From Flavobacterium hibernum (GTDB taxonomy: Bacteria > Bacteroidota > Bacteroidia > Flavobacteriales > Flavobacteriaceae): 64,000 bases of DNA. Where the stretch lies: positions 434,001 through 498,000 of the forward strand of contig NZ_JPRK01000005.1 in the NCBI RefSeq assembly GCF_000832125.1. The letters are read 5' to 3'. Below the pieces are notes generated by a model. It worked only from the letters and a program-made list of their open reading frames with translations, did no database searches and was not told where the DNA came from. This document shows positions 33,772 to 42,192 of this stretch, piece after piece (position 1 is the stretch's first letter; every line of letters begins with the position of its first letter). The position numbers were made by a program, and so were the translations under genes.

Positions 33772-34494
33772 TTAATCCAACTCATCTAAAAGTTGTTCAA
33801 CATCGTCATAATTTTCATAATCTTGTGAGATGGTCTGCAAGATTTCTTTACACTGTTTGTATTTTTTTTGCTTTAATTTAGATAAGGCAAGGCTCCATTT
33901 TGCTTTCTCTTTATAAACAGAAGTCCCTGCTATCAATTCATTAAAAATAATTTCGGCTCTAGGATATTTACTTTCTTCTAATAATGAAACTCCATAAAAA
34001 TATTGAATTTCAGGTGTGTTATTTACTTTTAAAATGGCTTCAAAAAGCGGAATTGCCACATCGTATTTCCCATCATTAAATGCTGCCTGGGCTTGTATTA
34101 AATTTGTATCCGAATCTCCTCTTTCTACAAATGATGCTGTTTCCGGATTATTATAATCATCAAAAGTTGGATTATTATAATCAAAAAAGAACAATCCAAA
34201 CAAAATGATAATTGAGGCTGCAGCCGCATAATACCAAGGTTTCATCAAGACAACTTTAGGTTTACTAACATTAAAATGCTTGTCTGAAATTGAAGTCAAA
34301 TTAGCCTTAAACACTTCTCTTTCTTCATCATGTTCAAATTTATTTTTCAGCTGCAATTGTACATCTTTAAAAGTTTCAAATTCTGAAGCCATTTCATGAT
34401 CTTCAGACAATTGTTTTTCAAAACTATTTTTTTCCTCAACTGTCATTTCTCCCTGAAGATATTGATCAAATAATATATAGCGCTCTTCGTTCAT
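33772..34494 (-). CDS. anti-sigma-like membrane protein with TPR C-terminal region
   Basis: The 240-residue product begins with an acidic helical region (FDQYLQGEMTVEEKNSFEKQL) like the N-terminal part of anti-sigma factors. It then has a single membrane helix near 88-104 (YYAAAASIIILFGLFFF) and ends with helices in TPR arrangement at about 130-230. It starts 2 bases after the ECF sigma gene. A sigma-binding N-terminus, a membrane helix and a periplasmic TPR sensor fit an anti-sigma role. The clear zinc-finger motif (HxxxCxxC) of classic anti-sigma factors is absent. Confidence 0.6.
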   Translation of the reverse strand: MNEERYILFDQYLQGEMTVEEKNSFEKQLSEDHEMASEFETFKDVQLQLKNKFEHDEEREVFKANLTSISDKHFNVSKPKVVLMKPWYYAAAASIIILFGLFFFDYNNPTFDDYNNPETASFVERGDSDTNLIQAQAAFNDGKYDVAIPLFEAILKVNNTPEIQYFYGVSLLEESKYPRAEIIFNELIAGTSVYKEKAKWSLALSKLKQKKYKQCKEILQTISQDYENYDDVEQLLDELD

Positions 34495-34496
34495 GA

Positions 34497-35081
34497 CTAA
34501 TTATTTTTTAGAGATTTAAAATTCTTGGCTTCCTGAATCCATTGTGTCAACTGTCCTACGCATAACGATTTTTTCTTGCGGACATATCCGTAAGTTACGT
34601 TAAGCTTTTCAGCAACTTCTTCCATCGATTTTATGGTAAAACTGAGTTTTAACAACTCCTGACATTTGTCTCCCAATTTTTGAAACATGGTATCAAAAAG
34701 CTGTTGTTTTTCATCAAACTCTTCTGTGTGTCCAATTAATTCCAGTGCAGATTCATTTATAGATACTGCATCTTCATTAATTGTTACCCCTTTGTTTGAT
34801 GTTTTTTTAAGTTCATTTAGCCATTTCCGTTTACACAGTAAAAAAAAGTAAGCATCAAATGGACAAGTCAATTGTAAAGTATTGGCTTTGGATTGATTAA
34901 AAAGTAAAATCATGACTTCCTGAACTATATCCTGCGCATGTTCCTTGTCTCCGGAATTGTTCATTACGAACATGACCACTTTTGGAACGAACTTTTTATA
35001 AATGGTCTGAATAATTGCCGAATCATTTGCGGCAAGTCCTTCAATATACATTTGATCAGGATGAATTTTAGTTTGGCTCAT
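34497..35081 (-). CDS. ECF-type RNA polymerase sigma factor
   Basis: The 194-residue product has sigma-70 region 2 at about residues 25-95 (FVMNNSGDKEHAQDIVQEVMILLF, with DAYFFLLCKRKWLNELKK, containing the -10-binding and DNA-melting part). Region 4 near 135-180 has SFTIKSMEEVAEKLNVTYGYVRKK as the helix-turn-helix for the -35 box. It is the first gene of a two-gene operon with the anti-sigma-like gene and is divergent from the small membrane protein and lipoprotein genes. Confidence 0.88.
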   Translation of the reverse strand: MSQTKIHPDQMYIEGLAANDSAIIQTIYKKFVPKVVMFVMNNSGDKEHAQDIVQEVMILLFNQSKANTLQLTCPFDAYFFLLCKRKWLNELKKTSNKGVTINEDAVSINESALELIGHTEEFDEKQQLFDTMFQKLGDKCQELLKLSFTIKSMEEVAEKLNVTYGYVRKKKSLCVGQLTQWIQEAKNFKSLKNN

Positions 35082-35136
35082 AAAAAACTTTTTGTAGCTA
35101 ATTTAAAGAACAATTGTAAATAAACTTCACATTGAT

Positions 35137-35167
35137 GGGTAACAATTAACAAATCAAGTTGATATAA
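35137..35167 (+). promoter_or_regulatory. candidate ECF-sigma promoter, site 1
   Basis: GGGTAACAATT at 35137-35147, an 11-base spacer, then TTGATATAA at 35159-35167. The same two boxes with the same 11-base spacer occur at 35657-35687. GTAAC to GATATA are 17 bases apart, right for -35 and -10 boxes. It points at the gene at 35344. Confidence 0.65.
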
Positions 35168-35343
35168 TTCAAAATAACTCATAAAAAGCAACTCCCAGAT
35201 TAAACGAATCAAATAGATTGACATAGATTCTTTTTTATCCAATAGAAAATTCGTGCAATTACTTCGTCAGTTCGTTTCACTCGGATCGTGGCAAAAAAAA
35301 CAAATGTTATCAAAAACAGTTTGCAACATAAAAATGAATAGAA

Positions 35344-35643
35344 ATGGAAACTTATCAATTTGTAAATAAAGAAAACCAAGACCAATTTCATAAAATCCTT
35401 TCTGCCAAAACAAGAGATGGTTTTATAATCACTGAACAAAATGAAAAACTGCCTTATGTGGTTTTATCCAAAGAAAAAAAAGTAATCAAGCATTCTTTGC
35501 ATTTCTTCCTTACCTGTATCACTTTAGGACTTTGGTCAATCATTTGGATCTATTTAAGTATTACGCTTTCGCGGAAAAAAAACATTCTGCTTGCAGTTGA
35601 TGAAGACGGGAATTTGTTTGAAGATAAATGTCTCTCCGAATAA
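35344..35643 (+). CDS. small membrane protein of unknown function
   Basis: The 99-residue product starts with a soluble beta-rich part of about 50 residues and has a hairpin of membrane helices (HFFLTCITLGLWSIIWIYLSITL). The end is a short charged tail. I recognise no family. It follows candidate sigma site 1 and precedes site 2, so it is probably part of the sigma regulon. Confidence 0.65.
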   Translation: METYQFVNKENQDQFHKILSAKTRDGFIITEQNEKLPYVVLSKEKKVIKHSLHFFLTCITLGLWSIIWIYLSITLSRKKNILLAVDEDGNLFEDKCLSE

Positions 35644-35656
35644 AACTTAAAAAACG

Positions 35657-35687
35657 GGGTAACAATTTCGGAACCGAATTGATATAA
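35657..35687 (+). promoter_or_regulatory. candidate ECF-sigma promoter, site 2
   Basis: GGGTAACAATT at 35657-35667, an 11-base spacer, then TTGATATAA at 35679-35687, identical in boxes and spacing to site 1. It lies 72 bases upstream of the lipoprotein start at 35760. The spacers differ, so this is not just a duplicated stretch. Confidence 0.7.
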
Positions 35688-35759
35688 GAATATAATTAAC
35701 AACCAAAATCTGAAAACCACTTGAAAACAATCAAGACAGATTTATAAAAACTAGAAATC

Positions 35760-36746
35760 ATGAACACAAATTTTAAAAAAATCGGGGTTTTATTTTTATT
35801 AATTATCACGTTCGCAAGTTGCGATAATACTGACGACAGTAACAACAATCTTATTTTGCCTCCTACTGCAGCAGCCTTTAAAAGTATAAGCGAAAAAGGA
35901 GTTAAAAAAAATACACAAAATTTCACCATCACTGCTGGAACTGGCGTCGTAACCATAACCTCAGCAAAAGGAGTAAAACTGAATATTAATGGTGACTGTT
36001 TGACTAAAAATGGAGTTGCCGTAACTGGAGCTGTTGATATTGAATTCATCGAACTTTTTGACAAAGGAAATATGCTAATTACCAACAAACCAACAATGGG
36101 TATTATGCCTGACGGAAAGAAAAACTTATTGATTTCTGGTGGTGAATTTTTCATTAAAGCCACGCAAGGCGGAGTTGAACTTAAAACATCTTGCTCTATG
36201 AACATGGTTGTTCCGGCTGCTTTGACTGATGGTGTCGATAATGCTATGACGTTATGGAGCGGTAAAATTGATGATCGAGGAGAATTAGCTTGGGAACAAC
36301 CAAAACCAAACGCCGATGGAACTGGCGGAAAAGGTGGTGTACAAGGAGAAGGAAACAATTATTATGTAACTTTTGGCAATTTTGGATGGACAAACGTAGA
36401 CCGTTTTTACAGCGATCCAAGACCAAAAACTACCCTTCTTGTTGGCGCTCCTACTGGCTACGACAATACTAATAGTGCTGTTTATTTATCATACGATGGC
36501 GAAGGCAACAACGCATTAGCAAAACTAGATACTTATACACCTGCAGGATTATTTAGCGAACACTACGGACAAATCCCGATTGGTTTAAAATGTCATGTAA
36601 TTTTTGCTACAGAATCTAATGGTCAATGGCGTTATGCAATCAAAGCTGTAACTGTTGCGGCAAACGATGTTTACACCTTTACTCTTGCCGAAACCACAGT
36701 TGGTAACGAAGCTCAATTAATAGCCGCAATCAATGCTATTCAATAA
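35760..36746 (+). CDS. lipoprotein of unknown function
   Basis: The 328-residue product has a lipoprotein signal ending FASC (Cys about residue 21), a short Asp/Ser/Asn-rich linker and a beta-rich domain. Residues ~50-150 resemble a beta-sandwich of ZU5-like pattern (KGVKLNINGDCLTKNGVAVTG). The C-terminal half has a Gly-rich loop followed by FGNFGWTNVDRFYSDP. It belongs to the plus-strand set facing the ECF sigma gene and follows candidate promoter site 2. A terminator hairpin lies downstream. Confidence 0.75.
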   Translation: MNTNFKKIGVLFLLIITFASCDNTDDSNNNLILPPTAAAFKSISEKGVKKNTQNFTITAGTGVVTITSAKGVKLNINGDCLTKNGVAVTGAVDIEFIELFDKGNMLITNKPTMGIMPDGKKNLLISGGEFFIKATQGGVELKTSCSMNMVVPAALTDGVDNAMTLWSGKIDDRGELAWEQPKPNADGTGGKGGVQGEGNNYYVTFGNFGWTNVDRFYSDPRPKTTLLVGAPTGYDNTNSAVYLSYDGEGNNALAKLDTYTPAGLFSEHYGQIPIGLKCHVIFATESNGQWRYAIKAVTVAANDVYTFTLAETTVGNEAQLIAAINAIQ

Positions 36747-36765
36747 CTTAGAAAATACTTTTAAG

Positions 36766-36795
36766 AAAAAGTGGTGATTTGCTCATCACTTTTTT
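36766..36795 (+). terminator. intrinsic terminator behind the lipoprotein gene
   Basis: AAAAAGTGGTGA and TCATCACTTTTTT form a stem with one G-U pair and a 5-base loop, followed by T residues. Confidence 0.7.
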
Positions 36796-36840
36796 TTACA
36801 TTTAATCCAGTTTTAAAATTTAATTCTGATGATTTTAAGA

Positions 36841-36926
36841 AGCTAATCCTGCTATTCGTTGCAATCTTTTATGCCTTCCGAAGCCTCGGGACCGACGCAA
36901 AAGGATTTACACTACTATCAGGGCTA
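36841..36926 (+). ncRNA. structured element, candidate Flavobacterium RNA or palindromic repeat
   Basis: A long imperfect inverted repeat pairs 36841-36870 with 36896-36926 (right arm contains GGATTT and CTATCAGGGCT). A GC-richer inner hairpin TTCCGA-AGCC-TCGGGA sits in the middle. The element is richer in G+C than its surroundings and has no open frame of note. It lies just upstream of the PKD gene. Elements of this look are common between genes in flavobacteria; an Rfam-type family search was not possible. Confidence 0.5.
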
Positions 36927-36939
36927 AAAACCACTAGTT

Positions 36940-38892
36940 ATGAAACCACTATCATCTATCTTCTTTCTTCTTTTATCTATATTCTCTTTCTCACAAACCA
37001 AAGTAAAAGACACCATAACCCGAAGAGCCAATATTAGTTTTATCCAAACCGGAAATGTGGTCACTTACAAGCCCGAAACTCCACCTTTAATTCCAATTGC
37101 AGGTGCGCCAAAACCTAGTTACTCTTATTTATGGGAACTTGGTGACGGACACTATAGCAAAGAGGCTGAACCAAAACATGTGTATAAAAACAAAGGAACT
37201 TATACCACAAGACTTGCCGTAACTAACAATTACGACAACGGAAAACCGCCTGCAACTCGCCCTAAAAAAGTGGCGGTAAACGACATTACCGATTCTAATT
37301 ATAAAGACATTGCATCAATTGCAGATCAAAACGGATTTGCGATTATTAAAAACTGTGATCCAATTCCGGAGCAGGAAATGGTAGTCGTAGTAAGTTATCA
37401 AAATCTGGAGAGTTATGTCTCAAGCGGAAAGCTTTATTTGTTTTATAATGAGAAACAATTTAAAAGTAATAATTTCGAACTAGTCGATTTTAGAACCTAT
37501 GCAAACGAGCGCGAAGTAAAAGAAAATACTATTGCTTTTGCCAATGATCTGGATGATTCTAAAAATTATTTGGCTTCTGCCGAAAATAATTCTAAACTCA
37601 AAAAATACCGAAATACAACTACCGAAGAAGATCTTGATGCTTCGTTATTAGATGCTAATAAAACCTATCATAACGTTTCGGTTTTAGAATTTGACGATAT
37701 CAATCCGAGCGAAACACACAATGTGTTTTACACTTTTAAAACTACTCCGGAAATGATTAAAGATACTAGTGCAACAGTTACAATGCGCGGTATTTTTGTT
37801 CCAAACAGAAGTTATAAAAACCACAAAGTAAAAAATCTGGAAATGGAAATCGTAACTTCTCATGATCCCAACAAAATGGGTTCTAACGGAAGTTTTATGA
37901 ATTACAGATTAGTCCGCTTTAAAAGGGTAAATTTTAAAACCCGTTTTCAAAACAACGGCGAAGGTCCTGCACGAATGATCAGGTTAGAAACGGATGTTCC
38001 GGATATGTTCGATAGGAAAACATTTAAGGTCGAAGATATGTATCCAAAATGTCCTATTTGTCCAAAAGATGAAGTTCCTACCGTGAGTTGTCTCGATACG
38101 ATCATCAAGAAAAATCAAATTTTCTTTACTTTCAAAAATATTTATTTGCCCGGAAGCGAGCAAAAAAATGTACACGAAAAAGACAGTACTAAAGGTTTTG
38201 TAAAATATTCGATGAAGTTTACCGAAGATTTTCATAAAGTAAAAACCCGAAGCAGAACTGCCATTATTTTTGATAAAAACGAACCTATAATTACCAACTA
38301 CGCCACTACCCGATTCTTACCCGGAATTTCGATTGGCGCAAAAGCAGGTTATAATTTATATCCTGATTTAGAAAAATCGACCAGTTATTTTGTAGGCGCA
38401 ACTATTTCGCCTTTTAAATCGTATCGCTTTTATTGGCAGGCCGAATGGATTAATGCTTTGAACAAGTACGAAAGTGGTGCTAACGTGGTTAATGATATTG
38501 TGGCAAACCCAAACGGTGTAAAACAACTACAACGCACAACAACTACAACCGAAAACAAAAATATAAACTGGGAAATTCCAATTTTAATACGCTACAATAT
38601 TAATAATTACATTGGTGTTGGAGCAGGAATTCAGGCGAATTTTGATGTTTCGTCTGAACAAAATCAAACCAAGAAAATTGAAACTTTTGAAGGTGCCACA
38701 GATCAGTTTTTAATAAATACCCGAACAGAATCAAATTCGATTAAAAACTCATTTGTTAATTTAAAAACGGGATTATTATTTGATTTAACGGCAGGTTTTG
38801 CTAGAATTGGACCAAGTTTAGGCGCGCGTTATGTGATTAATTTCGAACAGAATTTTAATTATTTCCAGCTCTACGGTATTTGGAAATTTTAA
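36940..38892 (+). CDS. PKD-domain outer-membrane-type protein
   Basis: The 650-residue product has a signal peptide (LLLSIFSFSQ) and a PKD domain at about residues 45-100 with the hallmark WELGDGHYSKEAEPKHVYKNKGTYT. A long beta-rich middle part has a Cys cluster (MYPKCPICPKDE, later SCLDT). The C-terminal ~190 residues look like a small outer-membrane barrel ending in aromatic residues (FQLYGIWKF). PKD domains are often used for binding or scaffolding outside the cell. It lies between the lipoprotein and the CHAT protease genes and is likely in the same regulon. Confidence 0.75.
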   Translation: MKPLSSIFFLLLSIFSFSQTKVKDTITRRANISFIQTGNVVTYKPETPPLIPIAGAPKPSYSYLWELGDGHYSKEAEPKHVYKNKGTYTTRLAVTNNYDNGKPPATRPKKVAVNDITDSNYKDIASIADQNGFAIIKNCDPIPEQEMVVVVSYQNLESYVSSGKLYLFYNEKQFKSNNFELVDFRTYANEREVKENTIAFANDLDDSKNYLASAENNSKLKKYRNTTTEEDLDASLLDANKTYHNVSVLEFDDINPSETHNVFYTFKTTPEMIKDTSATVTMRGIFVPNRSYKNHKVKNLEMEIVTSHDPNKMGSNGSFMNYRLVRFKRVNFKTRFQNNGEGPARMIRLETDVPDMFDRKTFKVEDMYPKCPICPKDEVPTVSCLDTIIKKNQIFFTFKNIYLPGSEQKNVHEKDSTKGFVKYSMKFTEDFHKVKTRSRTAIIFDKNEPIITNYATTRFLPGISIGAKAGYNLYPDLEKSTSYFVGATISPFKSYRFYWQAEWINALNKYESGANVVNDIVANPNGVKQLQRTTTTTENKNINWEIPILIRYNINNYIGVGAGIQANFDVSSEQNQTKKIETFEGATDQFLINTRTESNSIKNSFVNLKTGLLFDLTAGFARIGPSLGARYVINFEQNFNYFQLYGIWKF

Positions 38893-38912
38893 TGTTATTA
38901 ATTCTAAAAAAA

Positions 38913-38974
38913 TTCGCCACGAATTCACGAATTTATTCCTATTAATTGAGAAAAATTCGTGAATTCGTGGCGAA
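38913..38974. repeat. dispersed CCACGAATTCACGAA palindrome, copy 1
   Basis: Perfect 22-bp arms at 38913-38934 and 38953-38974 flank an 18-base loop. A related, less perfect element is present at 50338-50405. It lies just upstream of the CHAT gene and overlaps the first codons of the longer frame from 38959, which supports the start at 38986. Confidence 0.85.
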
Positions 38975-38985
38975 AAAACTTTAAT

Positions 38986-41649
38986 ATGACAAAACTATAT
39001 TATTATATTTTATTCTTTTCAACTCTACTTTCATTCGGACAACAATCTGTTTCGGAAGAGGATAAAATATATAATGCAGTTGATATTTTTGTTGCGAATC
39101 CTTCGGCGAAAGCCATAAAAAATTTAAACCAAATCGAAACGGATTTCTGGAAAAATTCGAAACCAAAAACTAAAGACGAATTATTGGCAATTGTAGTTCT
39201 AAACTGCAATAAAGCGTATTATGAAAATCAATTTGGGCAAACCGAAAAAGCGATTACGAGTTACGAAAAAGCCTGGCAAATTTATCAGAAACAAAAACTC
39301 TCTAATTATGATATTATAGAGTTTTGTTTAAAACCTTTAGGAAATCTATATACCGTTTTGGGCGATTATGATAATGCCGAAAATACCATAAAACAATACT
39401 TTTTTATTGTAAATACTTCTAAAAATTATCCTGACGCAGCGAAACAAAAATTTGCAGCAATTCTTAATTTATCAAATGTTTATCAGAGTTCCGGAAAGAT
39501 TTCTTTGGCGATTGAATTATTAGAAAACACTTTAAAAACCGAGAAACTCACGAACTCTCAAAAAGGGATTTTATTAAACAACTTAGGAAATAATTATTTA
39601 TTAAGTTCTAGCGGAAATTTGATGAGACCTGAAATTCATCAGAAAGCTGAAAATGCATTTCAATCTTCCATAAAGTATTTACAAAATGAAAAAAATCAAT
39701 CAGAAACTTTATCTAATTCTTATAGAAATCTTGGGTCGTTAAACAGACAATGGCAACGATTTGAGATTGCCAATTCTTATTTAGAAAAAGCAGAAAAACT
39801 CTTTTTACAAACTCCCAACCAACAACCTAGAAAACTGGCTAAACTCTATCACGAAAAGGCTTTATTACTTTTTGAAGAAAGAAAATATGCTGAAAGTGAA
39901 AAGCAAATTCAAGCTATTTTTGGAATTCTGATTCCGAATTACAATTCTAAAAACATTCTTCCAAATCAAAACCAATTATATGCAGAAACGGTTTTGATTG
40001 ACGCGCTCGATTTGCAGGCAGAAATCTCGCAATTAAAACAGCCCAAAAAAGCAATTCAAGCTTTTGAACTTTCATTTTACATCGAAGATTTATTGATGAA
40101 TTCTTTGGTTTACGAAAACTCAAAAATTATTGCACAATTGCGATCGCGTGATCGCACAGAAAAGTGTATTTCTATTTATGATCGCTTGTATCAAAAGGAA
40201 AACAAAATTCAATATCTGGAAGAAGCTTTTAAGCTTTCTGAAAGAACAAAATCCGGAATTTTAAAAGGATATCGCTCAAACATTAAAAATGCTTCCGAAG
40301 AAGAAAAAGAGCTTTTACAAGAGCTTCAAAATTTGAATAATGCTATTTTAAAAGAACAGCAAAAAGGTGATTTGGCAAATATTTCAGCACTAAATAAGTT
40401 TATAAAAAAACAAAACGAAATAATGCTTTCGCTGAAAAAAGTGCAAGCTGAAAGCCCAAATAATATTCCCGAAAATTGTGATGTAAAAGCTTTACTTTCA
40501 AAATTAGAAAAAGATAAAGCAATAATGGTTTTTTATTTTATGGGATTTGAGAATCAGTATTATTTCACTTTACAAAATAATCGAATTTCATTAAATCGAC
40601 TTCGCACTGGTGACGGAAAAATCTATAATATTGTACATTTCATAAATTACTTCAATGATGCAAGTTCAATTACAAATGATATTTCGGGTTATAATCGTTC
40701 TGGAAAAATAGCTTACGATTTATTAAAATTGCCCACAAATTATGTTTACCAAAACCTCATCATTATTCCTGACGGAATTTTAAATTTCCTGCCTTTTGAA
40801 GCTTTGATTACGCAAGAATCACCAACAACTAATTTTGCTAAAATGCATTATTTATTGAATGATTTTAAAATTGCTTATAATAATTCAGCTAGCAATTATC
40901 TAAATTCAAAACCTATTTCAAAATCAGAAAAAACAGTTTTAGGGATTTTTCCAATTTTCGAAAAAACCGCTTTTGAATTGAGTTATTCAAAGAAAGAATT
41001 AGAATCTATCAAAAGTAATTTTAAAGGAAAATATTTAGAAAATGCAAATGCCAGTTTTTCTAACTTTAAAAATAATGCAAACCAATATTCGATTTTGCAT
41101 TTAAGTACACACGCTTCTTCGGGCGATATCGAAACTCCGGCAAGCATTAAATTTTACGATCAGGAAATATTATATTCTGAATTGTATAATCTTAATATGA
41201 ATCCGGATTTAGTGGTTTTAAGTGCTTGCGAAACTGGAATTGGAAAACTATATAAGGCCGAAGGCGCAATGAGCGTTGCAAGAGGTTTTCAGTTTGCTGG
41301 CGCACAAAATTTATTATTCTCTTTATGGAAGGTAAACGATTATACCACATCAGTATTTATGGCTGATTTTTATAAAAACGTAAAAAATAATGTTCCGTAT
41401 TTTGAAGCTAATACTAATGCTAAAATTGCTTTTTTGAAAGATAAATCGATTCCGAATGCCAAGAAATCTCCTTATTATTGGAGTTCTTTTGTGTATTATG
41501 GTTCGATTTCATCAGAGGGAAAATCAGGGAATTTTATCTATTACATCATTAGTTTATTGATTGTAATTGGTTTATTTTTGGTTTTCAATCATTATCGAAA
41601 ATGGAAAATCTTCACGAGGTTCTCAAAAAAGAGAAATACAAAAAAATAA
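38986..41649 (+). CDS. TPR-CHAT caspase-like protease with C-terminal membrane anchor
   Basis: The 887-residue product has a signal peptide (residues 1-18, ending FGQQ). A long TPR region of about 450 residues carries repeated A/L/Y-rich helices, and the CHAT domain follows at about 580-840. The catalytic pair is His709 (HLSTHASSG) and Cys748 (VLSACETGIG), both intact. A membrane helix near 855-875 is followed by a basic cytosolic tail. CHAT proteases are caspase-like and in bacteria usually act on partner proteins when a trigger binds the TPR part. It overlaps the retropepsin-like gene by 49 bases, so the two are coupled. Confidence 0.88.
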   Translation: MTKLYYYILFFSTLLSFGQQSVSEEDKIYNAVDIFVANPSAKAIKNLNQIETDFWKNSKPKTKDELLAIVVLNCNKAYYENQFGQTEKAITSYEKAWQIYQKQKLSNYDIIEFCLKPLGNLYTVLGDYDNAENTIKQYFFIVNTSKNYPDAAKQKFAAILNLSNVYQSSGKISLAIELLENTLKTEKLTNSQKGILLNNLGNNYLLSSSGNLMRPEIHQKAENAFQSSIKYLQNEKNQSETLSNSYRNLGSLNRQWQRFEIANSYLEKAEKLFLQTPNQQPRKLAKLYHEKALLLFEERKYAESEKQIQAIFGILIPNYNSKNILPNQNQLYAETVLIDALDLQAEISQLKQPKKAIQAFELSFYIEDLLMNSLVYENSKIIAQLRSRDRTEKCISIYDRLYQKENKIQYLEEAFKLSERTKSGILKGYRSNIKNASEEEKELLQELQNLNNAILKEQQKGDLANISALNKFIKKQNEIMLSLKKVQAESPNNIPENCDVKALLSKLEKDKAIMVFYFMGFENQYYFTLQNNRISLNRLRTGDGKIYNIVHFINYFNDASSITNDISGYNRSGKIAYDLLKLPTNYVYQNLIIIPDGILNFLPFEALITQESPTTNFAKMHYLLNDFKIAYNNSASNYLNSKPISKSEKTVLGIFPIFEKTAFELSYSKKELESIKSNFKGKYLENANASFSNFKNNANQYSILHLSTHASSGDIETPASIKFYDQEILYSELYNLNMNPDLVVLSACETGIGKLYKAEGAMSVARGFQFAGAQNLLFSLWKVNDYTTSVFMADFYKNVKNNVPYFEANTNAKIAFLKDKSIPNAKKSPYYWSSFVYYGSISSEGKSGNFIYYIISLLIVIGLFLVFNHYRKWKIFTRFSKKRNTKK

Positions 41650-42041
41650 AATTTAAGGTTACCAAAACACAACATCTTTTAATAAAAGCGAAAATAAACG
41701 GCGTATCGGGAAATTTTATTTTAGATACAGGAGCTTCCAATTCTTGTGTTGGTTTTGAAAGTATTGAACGTTTTGAACTAAACGCAAAAAAATCTAAAAC
41801 GAAAGCATCTGGAGCTGGAGGAACTGGAATGAAAACCCAAATTTCAGGACAAAATATCTTGCAGCTTGGAAGCTGGAAAAATCAAGATTTTAGTATTGTA
41901 ATTTTTGATCTATCGCATGTAAACGAAGCTTTAGAATCGTATAAAGCAAAACCGGTTCATGGCATTATTGGTGCTGATGTTTTACTTGAAGGAAAGGCAA
42001 TTATTGATTATTATAATCATTATTTGTACCTTAAACTTTAA
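41601..42041 (+). CDS. retropepsin-like aspartyl protease
   Basis: The 146-residue soluble product has the single aspartyl-protease motif ILDTGAS with Asp42 and a later hydrophobic-Gly stretch (VHGIIGADVLLEG), as in clan AA retropepsin-like proteins that work as dimers. No signal peptide is visible. It is translationally coupled to the CHAT gene by a 49-base overlap, so a paired protease system is likely. Its substrate is unknown. Confidence 0.82.
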   Translation: MENLHEVLKKEKYKKIKFKVTKTQHLLIKAKINGVSGNFILDTGASNSCVGFESIERFELNAKKSKTKASGAGGTGMKTQISGQNILQLGSWKNQDFSIVIFDLSHVNEALESYKAKPVHGIIGADVLLEGKAIIDYYNHYLYLKL

Positions 42042-42056
42042 ATTCCAAATAAAAAA

Positions 42057-42171
42057 ATTCCAAATTCCAATTCTGAAAACTTCAGGAGAGATTAATAAAA
42101 AAATCCCAAACTCCAATTAAGGAATTTGGGATTTTAAAATTTTAAACCTTTTTATATTGGAATTTGGAATT
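42057..42171. repeat. nested A/T-rich inverted repeat (AATTCCAAATTCC words)
   Basis: Outer arms around 42057-42072 and 42155-42171 (AATTCCAAATTCC against GGAATTTGGAATT) enclose an inner stem at about 42099-42136 (AAATCCCAAA against TTTGGGATTT). The same words build the terminator at 30437-30493. It separates the retropepsin gene from the RND permease gene, convergent with it. Confidence 0.7.
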
Positions 42172-42192
42172 TCAATATTGAGGTTTAAAATC

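Noticed and set aside
35696-36358. A 220-codon minus-strand open frame.
   Set aside because: It is antisense to the lipoprotein gene, which has a clear lipoprotein signal and promoter-like site; the antisense composition (Pro, Phe, Ser) is that of a shadow frame.
36771-37037. A plus-strand open frame of 88 codons across the PKD gene start.
   Set aside because: It overlaps the structured element and the true signal peptide of the PKD protein in another frame.
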